Source: Tanypteryx hageni (taxonomy: Eukaryota > Arthropoda > Insecta > Odonata > Petaluridae). From it: DNA of 64,000 nucleotides. The notes beneath the pieces are model-generated. The model was not told the origin of the DNA. It did no database searches and saw nothing but the letters and a program-made list of their open reading frames with translations. Positions 30,125-42,315 of the stretch are shown here, piece after piece (position 1 is the stretch's first letter; every line of letters begins with the position of its first letter). The translations under genes and the position numbers were made by a program. The stretch is from positions 24,581,369 through 24,645,368 of the forward strand of contig CM054114.1 in NCBI GenBank assembly GCA_028673005.1, given 5' to 3'.

Positions 30125-33100
30125 CCTAGGTACTGCCGACCCTCAAGAGAATCATATTTACTGCCGCCCCTTAAGAGAATCCTAGGTACTGCCGCGTTTT
30201 TAAGAGAATACTATGTACTACCGCCCCTTAAGAGAATCCTAGGTACTGCCGCCCCTAAAGAGAATCCTAGGTACCGCCGCCCCTTAAGAGAATCCTAGGT
30301 ACTGCCGACCCTTAAGAGAATCCCAGGTACTGTCGCCCCTTAAGAGAATCCTAGTTACTGCCGGCCCTTAAGAGAATCCTAGGTACTGCAGCCCCTTAAG
30401 AGAATCCTAGGTACTGCCGCCCCTTAAGAGAATCCTAGTTACTGACGCCCCTTAAGAGAATCCTAGGTACTGCCGCCCCTTAAGAGAATCCTTGGTACTG
30501 CCGCCCCTTAAGAGAATCCCAGGTACTTTCGCCCCTTAAGAGAATCCTAGTTACTGCAGCCCCTTAAGAGAATCCTAGGTACTGCCGCCCCTTAAGAGAA
30601 TCCTAGTTACTGACGCCCCTTAAGAGAATCCTAGGTACTGCCGCCCCTTAAGAGAATCCTTGGTACTGCCGCCCCTTAAGAGAATCCCAGGTACTGTCGC
30701 CCCTTAAGAGAATCCTAGTTACTGCCGCCCCTTAAGAGAATCCTAGGTACTGCCGCCCCTTAAGAGTATCCCAGTTACTGCCGCCCCTTAAGAGAATCCT
30801 AGGTACTGCCGCCCCTTAAGAGAATCCTAGGTACCGCCGCCCCTTAAGAGAATCCTAGGTACTGCCGCCCCTTAAGAGAATCCCAGGTACTGTCGCCCCT
30901 TAAGAGAATCCTAGTTACTGCCGCCCCTTAAGAGAATCCTAGGTACTGCAGCCCCTTAAGAGAATCCTGGTACTGTCGCCCCTTAAGAGAATCCTAGTTA
31001 CTGCCGCCCCTTAAGAGAATCCTAGGTACTGCCGCCCCTTAAGAGATTCCTTGGTACTGCCGCCCCTTAAGAGAATCCCAGGTACTGTCGCCCCTTAAGA
31101 GAATCCTAGTTACTGCCGCCCCTTAAGAGAATCCTAGGTACTGCCGCCCCTTAAGAGAATCCCAGTTACTGCCGCCCCTTAAGAGAATCCCAGTTACTGC
31201 CGCCCCTTAAGAGAATCCTAGTGACTGCCGCCCCTTATGAGAATCCTAGGTACTGCAGCCCCTTAAGAGAATCCTAGGTACTGCCGCCCCTTAAGAGAAT
31301 CCTAGGTACTGCCGCCCCTTAAGAGAATCCCAGTTACTGCCGCCCCTTAAGAGAATCTTAGGTACTGCCGCCCCTTAAGAGAATCCTAGGTACTGCCGCC
31401 CCTTAAGAGAATCCTAGGTACTGCCGCCCCTTAAGAGAATCCTAGGTACTGCCTCCCCTTAAGAGAATCCCCGTTACTGCCGCCCCTTAATAGAATCCTG
31501 GGTACTGCCGCCCCTTAAGAGAATCCCAGTTACTGCCGCCCCTTAAGAGAATCCTAGGTACTGCCGCCCCTTAAGAGAATCCTAGGTACTGCCGCCCCTT
31601 AAGAGAATCCTAGGTACTGCCGCCCATTGAGAGAATCCTATGTACTGCCTCCCATTAAGAGAATCCTATGTACTGCCGCCCCTTAAGAGAATCCTAGGTA
31701 CTGCCGCCCCTTAAGAGAATCCCAGTTACTGCCGCCCCTTAAGAGAATCCAAGTTACTGCCGCCCCTTAAGAGAATCCTAGGTACTGCCGCCACTTAAGT
31801 GAATCCTGGGTACTGCCGCCCCTTAAGAGAATCATAGGTACTGCCGCCCCTTAAGAGAATCCTAGGTACTGCCGCCACTTAAGAGAATCATAGGTACTGC
31901 CGCCCCTTAAGAGAATCCTAGGTACTGCCGCCCCTTAAGAGAATCCCAGTTACTGCCGCCCCTTAATAGAATCCTAGGTACTGCAGCCCCTTAAGAGAAT
32001 CCCAGTTACTTCCGCCCCTTAAGAGAATCCCAGGTACTGCCGCCCCTTAAGAGAATCCTAGGTACTGCCGCCCCTTAAGAGAATCCCCGTTACTGCCGCC
32101 CCTTAATAGAATCCTGGGTACTGCCGCCCCTTAAGAGAATCCTAGTTACTGCCGCCCCTTAAGGAAAATCCTAGGTACAGCCGCCCCTTAATAGAATCCT
32201 AGGTACTGCCGCCCCTTAAGAGAATCCCAGTTACTGCCGCCCCTTAAGAGAATCCTGGTTACTGCCGCCCCTTAAGAGAATCCCAGGTACTGCAGCCCCT
32301 TAAGAGAATCCTAGGTACTGCCGCCCCTTAAGAGAATCCTAGGTACTGCCGCCCCTTAAGAGAATCCTAGGTACTGCCGCCCCTTAAGAGAATCCTAGGT
32401 ACTGCCGCCCCTTAAGAGAATCCTAGTTACTGCCGCCCCTTAAGAGAATCTTAGGTACTGCCGCCCCTTAAGAGAATCCTAGGTACTGCCGCCCCTTAAG
32501 AGAATCCTTGGTACTGCCGCCCCTTAAGAGAATCCCAGGTACTGTCGCCCCTTAAGAGAATCCTAGTTACTGCAGCCCCTTAAGAGAATCCTAGGTACTG
32601 CCGCCCCTTAAGAGAATCCCAGTTACTGCCGCCCCTTAAGAGAATCCCAGTTACTGCCGCCCCTTAAGAGAATCCTAGTGACTGCCGCCCCTTATGAGAA
32701 TCCTAGGTACTGCAGCCCCTTAAGAGAATCCTATGTACTGCCGCCCCTTAAGAGAATCCTAGGTACTGCCGCCCCTTAAGAGAATCCTAGGTACTGCCGC
32801 CCCTTAAGAGAATCTTAGGTACTGCCGCCCCTTAAGAGAATCCTAGGTACTGCCGCCCCTTAAGAGAATCCTAGGTACTGCCGCCCCTTAAGAGAATCCT
32901 AGGTACTGCCGCCCCTTAAGAGAATCCTAGGTACTCCAGCCCCTTAAGAGAATCCCATTTACTGCCGCCCCTTAAGAGAATCCTAGGCACTGCCGCCCCT
33001 TAAGAGAATCCTAGGTACTGCAGCCCCTTAAGAGAATCCCATTTACTGCCGCCCCTTAAGAGAATCCCATTTACTGCCGCCCCTTAAGAGAATCCTAGGT

Positions 33101-33346
33101 ACTGCCGCCCCTTAAGAGAATCCTAGGTACTGCCGCCCCTTAAGAGAATTCTAGGTACAGCCGCCCCTTAAGAGAATCCTAGGTACTGCCGCCCCTTAAG
33201 AGAATCCTAGGTACTGCCGCCCCTTAAGAGAATCCTAGGTACTGCCGCCTTTTTAAGAGAATACTATGTACTACCTCCCCTTAAGAGAATCCTAGGTACT
33301 GCCGCCCCTAAAGAGAATCCTAGGTACCGCCGCCCCTTAAGAGAAT
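30125..33346. repeat. 28-bp satellite array, block 9
   Basis: 3,222 bp, about 115 monomers. It contains variants absent from blocks 1 to 8: CCCATTGAGAG near 31623, CCCCGTTACTG, CTTAATAGAATCC, GCCACTTAAG and ATCATAGG. The same order recurs in block 14 about 21.4 kb away. One 26-bp monomer lacks TA (CCTGGTACTG near 30967). Confidence 0.97.
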
Positions 33347-34359
33347 TAAATATAATACCTACATAATATAAAAAACTAAAAATACGCTTTAATCCATATC
33401 CACCTAATTTTAATAAAACCCCTGCTAAAATTATAGAACCAGATACAGGGGCTTCAACATGAGACTTAGGTAATCATAAATGAAAAATGAACATAGGTAT
33501 TTTTACTAAAAAAGCAAAAATTAAAGAAATATATAAATAAAAACTAAAATTAAATTGTTGAATAGAAAAAAACATAAAAATATTTCATGTATCAAAAGAA
33601 TAATAAATATTAAAGATAGAAATTAATAAGGGTAATGAAGCAAATAAAGTATAAAACAACAAATAAATTCCTGCTTGTATACGTTCAGGTTGATAACCTC
33701 AACCTAAAATCAAAAAGAATGTGGGAATTAATGATCTTTCAAAAAAGAAATAAAATATAAAAAGTCTATTTCTTATAAAAGTTAATATTAAAAATATCAA
33801 CAAAAAAATATTTGTTAATATAAATAAAATAATAAAATTTTTATTTATATAATAGATATTATAGCCAATAACATTAAACAACAAATCCAAAATCTAAGTA
33901 AAATTAATCCATATCTTAAAACATCCTCACCCAAATAATAACCCATATTACAAAAATAAGAAGTTATATATCCTTCAACCAAAAAAAGGAAAGAACCTAA
34001 AAACAATAAACAAACTATATTTCAATAACTAGCTAAAAAGGACAAGGGGATCAAAAAGATTACAAACAAAATAAATTTTAACATTGAAGTATATTAAAAG
34101 CACTAAAATAATCATTACCATAAGTACCAATTATTGAAACCAAAATAGAAAGACCTAAAGCACCCTCACAAACACCAAAATTCAAAAAATATATTAAAAA
34201 ATATAAATCATAAAATTCCCATAAAAGAATAAAAAACAAGAAATAAAATAAACTAAGAACAATAAATTCCAATCTTAATAAAGTTGAAAGTAAGTGTTTA
34301 CGCTTAGAAATGAAAGCCCAAACTCCCCCTCCAGCAAGCACAAAAAAAAACAAAATAAT
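33347..34359 (-). pseudogene. nad4/nad4L: nad4 fragment and full nad4L, copy 8
   Basis: Same states as copy 7 (longer A-run, CTTTAA). The central frame is 33699-33890. nad4L has the common sequence. Confidence 0.92.
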
Positions 34360-34492
34360 AAAAGGTTAACATTAGTTTCAGTAGTTTATAAAAACATTGG
34401 TCTTGTAAACCAAAATAGGGATATTAAATCCCCTAAAACTCTTAATATTTAATACCCCCCCCCCATTAATTATTAATCAGAGAAGAACTCCA

Positions 34493-34684
34493 TATTTTAG
34501 TAAATAGAAAATTATTTAATGCTGCTAGAAATATATAAAGAATTTGTCTGATACAGAGAATAGTTTAATTAAGATAATCATCATTAATCTCCAAAATTAA
34601 TATCTTAATTAAACTATTCTCTGTATCAGACAAATTCTTTATATATTTCTAGCAGCATTAAATAATTTTCTATTTACTAAAATA
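34493..34684. repeat. 82-bp inverted duplication forming a hairpin, copy 8
   Basis: Left arm 34494-34575, right arm 34602-34683. The breakpoints are the same as in copy 7, so the event happened once and was then copied with the unit. Confidence 0.93.
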
Positions 34685-35305
34685 AATCACCCTATAAATA
34701 TAGGTATTATTTTACTATTACAAACATTATTAATATGTTTAGTAACAGGTTGTATATCCCAAACAGCCTGATTTTCATATATTTTATTTCTTGTTTTTTT
34801 GGGTGGCATACTAGTTCTTTTTATTTATATAACAAGAATTGCTTCAAATGAAATTTTTCAAAAAAGAAATTATTTATTATTATATATATTATTTTCAACA
34901 ATTTCTTTTATTATTTTATTATTTATTTTATTTATAGATCCTGTAATAACATCTTTTAATAGAACTAGTGAAACTTTATCATTTATAAGAATTATTTTAA
35001 TTGTTATCACCACTGTAATTATATCAATTTCATCTTTTATTTCCAAAAAATCCGTAATTGACCGAGAAAAAATATCTCCATTTGAATGCGGATTTGATCC
35101 ATTTGCAACTGCAGGAATTCCCTTCTCTTTACGATTCTTCTTAATTGCAGTAATCTTCTTAATTTTTAATGTAGAAATTGCCTTATTATTACCAATAATA
35201 ATAGTAATATAAGAATATCAAATATCAAAACTTGAATATGAATTTCAAGAATCTTTTTTATTATTTTATTACTGGGATTATATCATGAATGAAATTGTAC
35301 AATTG
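34625..35305 (+). pseudogene. nad6/nad3: nad6-nad3 fusion, copy 8
   Basis: Two private substitutions: Gly to Ser (NRTSETL) near the nad6-nad3 join, and Thr to Ala (DPFATAG) in nad3. Confidence 0.92.
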
Positions 35306-35430
35306 TATCCTGTGGCGTCTGTGTTGCAGTATCACTTCCAAACTCACTATAATCTACTGATAACGGCGAAAAGTTATAAACAGAAATTTCAGTTACTCAA
35401 TCTAAAATTACAGCTTATTTTGTGAACTGA

Positions 35431-36692
35431 CCTAGGTACTGCCGACCCTCAAGAGAATCATATTTACTGCCGCCCCTTAAGAGAATCCTAGGTACTGCCG
35501 CGTTTTTAAGAGAATACTATGTACTACCGCCCCTTAAGAGAATCCTAGGTACTGCCGCCCCTAAAGAGAATCCTAGGTACCGCCGCCCCTTAAGAGAATC
35601 CTAGGTACTGCCGACCCTTAAGAGAATCCCAGGTACTGTCGCCCCTTAAGAGAATCCTAGTTATTGCCGGCCCTTAAGAGAATCCTAGTTACTGCAGCCC
35701 CTTAAGAGAATCCTAGGTACTGCCGCCCCTTAAGAGAATCCTAGTTACTGACGCCCCTTAAGAGAATCCTAGGTACTGCCGCCCCTTAAGAGAATCCTTG
35801 GTACTGCCGCCCCTTAAGAGAATCCCAGGTACTTTCGCCCCTTAAGAGAATCCTAGTTACTGCAGCCCCTTAAGAGAATCCTAGGTACTGCCGCCCCTTA
35901 AGAGAATCCTAGTTACTGACGCCCCTTAAGAGAATCCTAGGTACTGCCGACCCTTAAGAGAATCCCAGGTACTGTCGCCCCTTAAGAGAATCCCAGGTAC
36001 TGTCGCCCCTTAAGAGAATCCTAGTTACTGCCGCCCCTTAAGAGAATCCTAGGTACTGCCGCCCCTTAAGAGAATCCCAGTTACTGCCGCCCCTTAAGAG
36101 AATCCTAGGTACTGCCGCCCCTTAAGAGAATCCTAGGTACCGCCGCCCCTTAAGAGAATCCTAGGTACTGCCGCCCCTTAAGAGAATCCCAGGTACTGTC
36201 GCCCCTTAAGAGAATCCTAGTTACTGCCGCCCCTTAAGAGAATCCTAGGTACTGCAGCCCCTTAAGAGAATCCTAGGTACTGTCGCCCCTTAAGAGAATC
36301 CTAGTTACTGCCGCCCCTTAAGAGAATCCTAGGTACTGCCGCCCCTTAAGAGATTCCTTGGTACTGCCGCCCCTTAAGAGAATCCCAGGTACTGTCGCCC
36401 CTTAAGAGAATCCTAGTTACTGCCGCCCCTTAAGAGAATCCTAGGTACTGCCGCCCCTTAAGAGAATCCCAGTTACTGCCGCCCCTTAAGAGAATCCCAG
36501 TTACTGCCGCCCCTTAAGAGAATCCTAGTGACTGCCGCCCCTTATGAAAATCCTAGGTACTGCAGCCCCTTAAGAGAATCCTAGGTACTGCCGCCTTTTT
36601 AAGAGAATACTATGTACTACCGCCCCTTAAGAGAATCCTAGGTACTGCCGCCCCTAAAGAGAATCCTAGGTACCGCCGCCCCTTAAGAGAAT
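35431..36692. repeat. 28-bp satellite array, block 10
   Basis: 1,262 bp, 45 monomers, the same length as block 15 and in a matching place before a truncated numt. It ends with the usual pre-numt string. Confidence 0.97.
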
Positions 36693-37080
36693 TAAATATA
36701 ATACCTACATAATATAAAAAACTAAAAATACGCAATAATCCATATCCACCTAATTTTAATAAAACCCCTGCTAAAATTATAGAACCAGATACAGGGGCTT
36801 CAACATGAGACTTAGGTAATCATAAATGAAAAATGAACATAGGTATTTTTACTAAAAAAGCAAAAATTAAAGAAATATATAAATAAAAACTAAAATTAAA
36901 TTGTTGAATAGAAAAAAACAAAAATATTTCATGTATCAAAAGAATAATAAATATTAAAGATAGAAATTAATAAGGGTAATGAAGCAAATAAAGTATAAAA
37001 CAACAAATAAATTCCTGCTTGTATACGTTCAGGTTGATAACCTCAACCTAAAATCAAAAAGAATGTGGGAATTAATGATC
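36693..37080 (-). pseudogene. nad4: numt copy 9, truncated: nad4 3' part only
   Basis: 388 bp. It begins at the same left junction as full copies but stops after GGGAATTAATGATC, where satellite resumes with CTAGG. The numt (GATCTTTC) and satellite (AATCCTAGG) share ATC at the join. It lacks the rest of nad4, nad4L, both tRNAs, nad6, nad3 and tail. It has CAATAA and the 2-bp loss, unlike its full neighbours 8 and 10. Confidence 0.95.
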
Positions 37081-40000
37081 CTAGGTACTGACGCCCCTTA
37101 AGAGAATCCTAGGTACTGCCGCCCCTTAAGAGAATCCTAGGTACTGCCGCCCCTTAAGAGAATCCCCGTTACTGCCGCCCCTTAAGAGAATCCCAGTTAC
37201 TGCCGCCCCTTAAGAGAATCCCAGGTACTGTCGCCCCTTAAGAGAATCCTAGGCACTGCCGCCCCTTAAGAGATTCCTTGTTACTGCCGCCCCTTAAGAG
37301 AATCCCAGGTACTGTCGCCCCTTAAGAGAATCCTAGTTACTGCCGCCCCTTAAGAGAATCCTAGGTACTGCCGCCCCTTAAGAGAATCCCAGTTACCGCC
37401 GCCCCTTAAGAGAATCCCCGTTACTGCCGCCCCTTAAGAGAATCCTAGGTACTGCAGCCCCTTAAGAGAATCCTAGGTACTGCCGCCCCTTAAGAGAATC
37501 CTAGGTACTGCCGCCCCTTAAGAGAATCCTAGGTACTGCCGCCCCTTAAGAGAATCTTAGGTACTGCCGCCCCTTAAGAGAATCCTAGGTACTGCCGCCC
37601 CTTAAGAGAATCCTAGGTACTGCCGCCCCTTAAGAGAATCCTAGGTACTGCCTCCCCTTAAGAGAATCCCCGTTACTGCCACCCCTTAATAGAATCCTGG
37701 GTACTGCCGCCCCTTAAGAGAATCCCAGTTACTGCCGCCCCTTAAGAGAATCCTAGGTACTGCCGCCCCTTAAGAGAATCCTAGGTACTGCCGCCCCTTA
37801 AGAGAATCCTAGGTACTGCCGCCCCTTAAGAGAATCCTAGGTACTGCCGCCCCTTGAGAGAATCCTATGTACTGCCGCCCCTTAAGAGAATCCTATGTAC
37901 TGCCGCCCCTTAAGAGAATCCTAGGTACTGCAGCCCCTTAAGAGAATCCCAGTTACTGCCGCCCCTTAAGAGAATCCAAGTTACTGCCGCCCCTTAAGAG
38001 AATCCTAGGTACTGCCGCCACTTAAGAGAATCCTGGGTACTGCCGCCCCTTAAGAGAATCATAGGTACTGCCGCCCCTTAAGAGAATCCTAGGTACTGCC
38101 GCCACTTAAGAGAATCCTAGGTACTGCCGCCCCTTAAGAGAATCCTAGGTACTGCCGCCCCTTAAGAGAATCCCAGTTACTGCCGCCCCTTAATAGAATC
38201 CTAGGTACTGCAGCCCCTTAAGAGAATCCCAGTTACTTCCGCCCCTTAAGAGAATCCCAGGTACTGCCGCCCCTTAAGAGAATCCTAGGTACTGCCGCCC
38301 CTTAAGAGAATCCCCGTTACTGCCGCCCCTTAATAGAATCCTGGGTACTGCCGCCCCTTAAGAGAATCCTAGTTACTGCCGCCCCTTAAGAGAATCCTAG
38401 GTACAGCCGCCCCTTAATAGAATCCTAGGTACTGCCGCCCCTTAAGAGAATCCCAGTTACTGCCGCCCCTTAAGAGAATCCTGGTTACTGCCGCCCCTTA
38501 AGAGAATCCCAGGTACTGCAGCCCCTTAAGTGAATCCTAGGTACTGCCGCCCCTTAAGAGAATCCTAGGTACTGCCGCCCCTTAAGAGAATCCTAGGTAC
38601 TGCCGCCCCTTAAGAGAATCCTAGGTACTGCCGCCCCTTAAGAGAATCCTAGTTACTGCCGCCCCTTAAGAGAATCTTAGGTACTGCCGCCCCTTAAGAG
38701 AATCCTAGGTACTGCCGCCCCTTAAGAGAATCCTTGGTACTGCCGCCCCTTAAGAGAATCCCAGGTACTGTCGCCCCTTAAGAGAATCCTAGTTACTGCC
38801 GCCCCTTAAGAGAATCCTAGGTACTGCCGCCCCTTAAGAGAATCCTTGGTACTGCCGCCCCTTAAGAGAATCCCAGGTACTGTCGCCCCTTAAGAGAATC
38901 CTAGTTACTGCAGCCCCTTAAGAGAATCTTAGGTACTGTCGCCCCTTAAGAGAATCCTAGGTACCGCCGCCCCTTAAGAGAATCCTAGGTACTGCCGACC
39001 CTTAAGAGAATCCCAGGTACTGTCGCCCCTTAAGAGAATCCTAGTTACTGCCGCCCCTTAAGAGAATCCTAGGTACTGCAGCCCCTTAAGAGAATCCTAG
39101 GTACTGCCGCCCCTTAAGAGAATCCTAGTTACTGACGCCCCTTAAGAGAATCCTAGGTACTGCCGCCCCTTAAGAGAATCCTTGGTACTGCCGCCCCTTA
39201 AGAGAATCCCAGGTACTGTCGCCCCTTAAGAGAATCCTAGTTACTGCAGCCCCTTAAGAGAATCCTAGGTACTGCCGCCCCTTAAGAGAATCCTAGTTAC
39301 TGACGCCCCTTAAGAGAATCCTAGGTACTACCGCCCCTTAAGAGAATCCTTGGTACTGCCGCCCCTTAAGAGAATCCCAGGTACTGTCGCCCCTTAAGAG
39401 AATCCTAGTTACTGCCGCCCCTTAAGAGAATCCTAGGTACTGCCGCCCCTTAAGAGAATCCCAGTTACTGCCGCCCCTTAAGAGAATCCTAGGTACTGCC
39501 GCCCCTTAAGAGAATCCTAGGTACCGCCGCCCCTTAAGAGAATCCTAGGTACTGCCGCCCCTTAAGAGAATCCCAGGTACTGTCGCCCCTTAAGAGAATC
39601 CTAGTTACTGCCGCCCCTTAAGAGAATCCTAGGTACTGCAGCCCCTTAAGAGAATCCTAGGTACTGTCGCCCCTTAAGAGAATCCTAGTTACTGCCGCCC
39701 CTTAAGAGAATCCTAGGTACTGCCGCCCCTTAAGAGATTCCTTGGTACTGCCGCCCCTTAAGAGAATCCCAGGTACTGTCGCCCCTTAAGAGAATCCTAG
39801 TTACTGCCGCCCCTTAAGAGAATCCTAGGTACTGCCGCCCCTTAAGAGAATCCCAGTTACTGCCGCCCCTTAAGAGAATCCCAGTTACTGCCGCCCCTTA
39901 AAAGAATCCTAGTGACTGCCGCCCCTTATGAGAATCCTAGGTACTGCAGCCCCTTAAGAGAATCCTAGGTACTGCCGCCCCTTAAGAGAATCCTAGGTAC

Positions 40001-40328
40001 TGCCGCCCCTTAAGAGAATCCTAGGTACTGCAGCCCCTTAAGAGAATCCCATTTACTGCCGCCCCTTAAGAGAATCCTAGGTACTGCCGCCCCTTAAGAG
40101 AATCCTAGGTACTGCCGCCCCTTAAGAGAATTCTAGGTACAGCCGCCCCTTAAGAGAATCCTAGGTACTGCCGCCCCTTAAGAGAATCCTAGGTACTGCC
40201 GCCCCTTAAGAGAATCCTAGGTACTGCCGCCTTTTTAAGAGAATACTATGTACTACCTCCCCTTAAGAGAATCCTAGGTACTGCCGCCCCTAAAGAGAAT
40301 CCTAGGTACCGCCGCCCCTTAAGAGAAT
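37081..40328. repeat. 28-bp satellite array, block 11
   Basis: 3,248 bp, exactly 116 monomers: the register is exact because the truncated numt was joined by homology at ATCCTAGG. It resembles block 16 but is 980 bp (35 monomers) longer. Confidence 0.97.
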
Positions 40329-41341
40329 TAAATATAATACCTACATAATATAAAAAAATAAAAATACGCTTTAATCCATATCCACCTAATTTTAATAAAA
40401 CCCCTGCTAAAATTATAGAACCAGATACAGGGGCTTCAACATGAGACTTAGGTAATCATAAATGAAAAATGAACATAGGTATTTTTACTAAAAAAGCAAA
40501 AATTAAAGAAATATATAAATAAAAACTAAAATTAAATTGTTGAATAGAAAAAAACATAAAAATATTTCATGTATCAAAAGAATAATAAATATTAAAGATA
40601 GAAATTAATAAGGGTAATGAAGCAAATAAAGTATAAAACAACAAATAAATTCCTGCTTGTATACGTTCAGGTTGATAACCTCAACCTAAAATCAAAAAGA
40701 ATGTGGGAATTAATGATCTTTCAAAAAAGAAATAAAATATAAAAAGTCTATTTCTTATAAAAGTTAATATTAAAAATATCAACAAAAAAATATTTGTTAA
40801 TATAAATAAAATAATAAAATTTTTATTTATATAATAGATATTATAGCCAATAACATTAAACAACAAATCCAAAATCTAAGTAAAATTAATCCATATCTTA
40901 AAACATCCTCACCCAAATAATAACCCATATTACAAAAATAAGAAGTTATATATCCTTCAACCAAAAAAAGGAAAGAACCTAAAAACAATAAACAAACTAT
41001 ATTTCAATAACTAGCTAAAAAGGACAAGGGGATCAAAAAGATTACAAACAAAATAAATTTTAACATTGAAGTATATTAAAAGCACTAAAATAATCATTAC
41101 CATAAGTACCAATTATTGAAACCAAAATAGAAAGACCTAAAGCACCCTCACAAACACCAAAATTCAAAAAATATATTAAAAAATATAAATCATAAAATTC
41201 CCATAAAAGAATAAAAAACAAGAAATAAAATAAACTAAGAACAATAAATTCCAATCTTAATAAAGTTGAAAGTAAGTGTTTACGCTTAGAAATGAAAGCC
41301 CAAACTCCCCCTCCAGCAAGCACAAAAAAAAACAAAATAAT
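40329..41341 (-). pseudogene. nad4/nad4L: nad4 fragment and full nad4L, copy 10
   Basis: Longer A-run and CTTTAA as in copies 7 and 8. A private base (AAAAAATAAAAAT near 40351) lies near the left junction. The central frame is 40681-40872. Confidence 0.92.
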
Positions 41342-41509
41342 AAAAGGTTAACATTAGTTTCAGTAGTTTATAAAAACATTGGTCTTGTAAACCAAAATAG
41401 GGATATTAAATCCCCTAAAACTCTTAATATTTAATTATTAATCAGAGAAGAACTCCATACAATCATCATTAATCTCCAAAATTAATATCTTAATTAAACT
41501 ATTCTCTGT

Positions 41510-42190
41510 ATCAGACAAATTCTTTATATATTTCTAGCAGCATTAAATAATTTTCTATTTACTAAAATAAATCACTCTATAAATATAGGTATTATTTTAC
41601 TATTACAAACATTATTAATATGTTTAGTAACAGGTTGTATATCCCAAACAGCCTGATTTTCATATATTTTATTTCTTGTTTTTTTGGGTGGCATACTAGT
41701 TCTTTTTATTTATATAACAAGAATTGCTTCAAATGAAATTTTTCAAAAAAGAAATTATTTATTATTATATATATTATTTTCAACAATTTCTTTTATTATT
41801 TTATTATTTATTTTATTTATAGATCCTGTAATAACATCTTTTAATAGAACTGGTGAAACTTTATCATTTATAAGAATTATTTTAATTGTTATCACCACTG
41901 TAATTATATCAATTTCATCTTTTATTTCCAAAAAATCCGTAATTGACCGAGAAAAAATATCTCCATTTGAATGCGGATTTGATCCATTTACAACTGCAGG
42001 AATTCCCTTCTCTTTACGATTCTTCTTAATTGCAGTAATCTTCTTAATTTTTAATGTAGAAATTGCCTTATTATTACCAATAATAATAGTAATATAAGAA
42101 TATCAAATATCAAAACTTGAATATGAATTTCAAGAATCTTTTTTATTATTTTATTACTGGGATTATATCATGAATGAAATTGTACAATTG
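41510..42190 (+). pseudogene. nad6/nad3: nad6-nad3 fusion, copy 10
   Basis: Majority sequence over 41684-42097. A silent or near-silent change (CACTCTAT for CACCCTAT near 41575) is upstream in nad6. Confidence 0.92.
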
Positions 42191-42315
42191 TATCCTGTGG
42201 CGTCTGTGTTGCAGTATCACTTCCAAACTCACTATAATCTACTGATAACGGCGAAAAGTTATAAACAGAAATTTCAGTTACTCAATCTAAAATTACAGCT
42301 TATTTTGTGAACTGA

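Larger units (their letters stand above)
33347..35430 (+). repeat. numt copy 8 (full) with inverted duplication
   Basis: 2,084 bp. Map: nad4 33347-34084 (-), nad4L 34078-34359 (-), trnT 34374-34440 (+), trnP split 34478-34623 (-), nad6 from 34625 and nad3 to about 35305 (+), tail 35306-35430. The hairpin arms are identical in sequence and place to copy 7. Confidence 0.96.
40329..42315 (+). repeat. numt copy 10 (full), poly-C deleted
   Basis: 1,987 bp. Map: nad4 40329-41066 (-), nad4L 41060-41341 (-), trnT 41356-41422 (+), trnP 41443-41508 (-), nad6 from 41510 and nad3 to about 42190 (+), tail 42191-42315. The spacer between the tRNAs lost its C run by deletion between two TTAAT motifs, as in copies 11 and 12. 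Confidence 0.96.
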
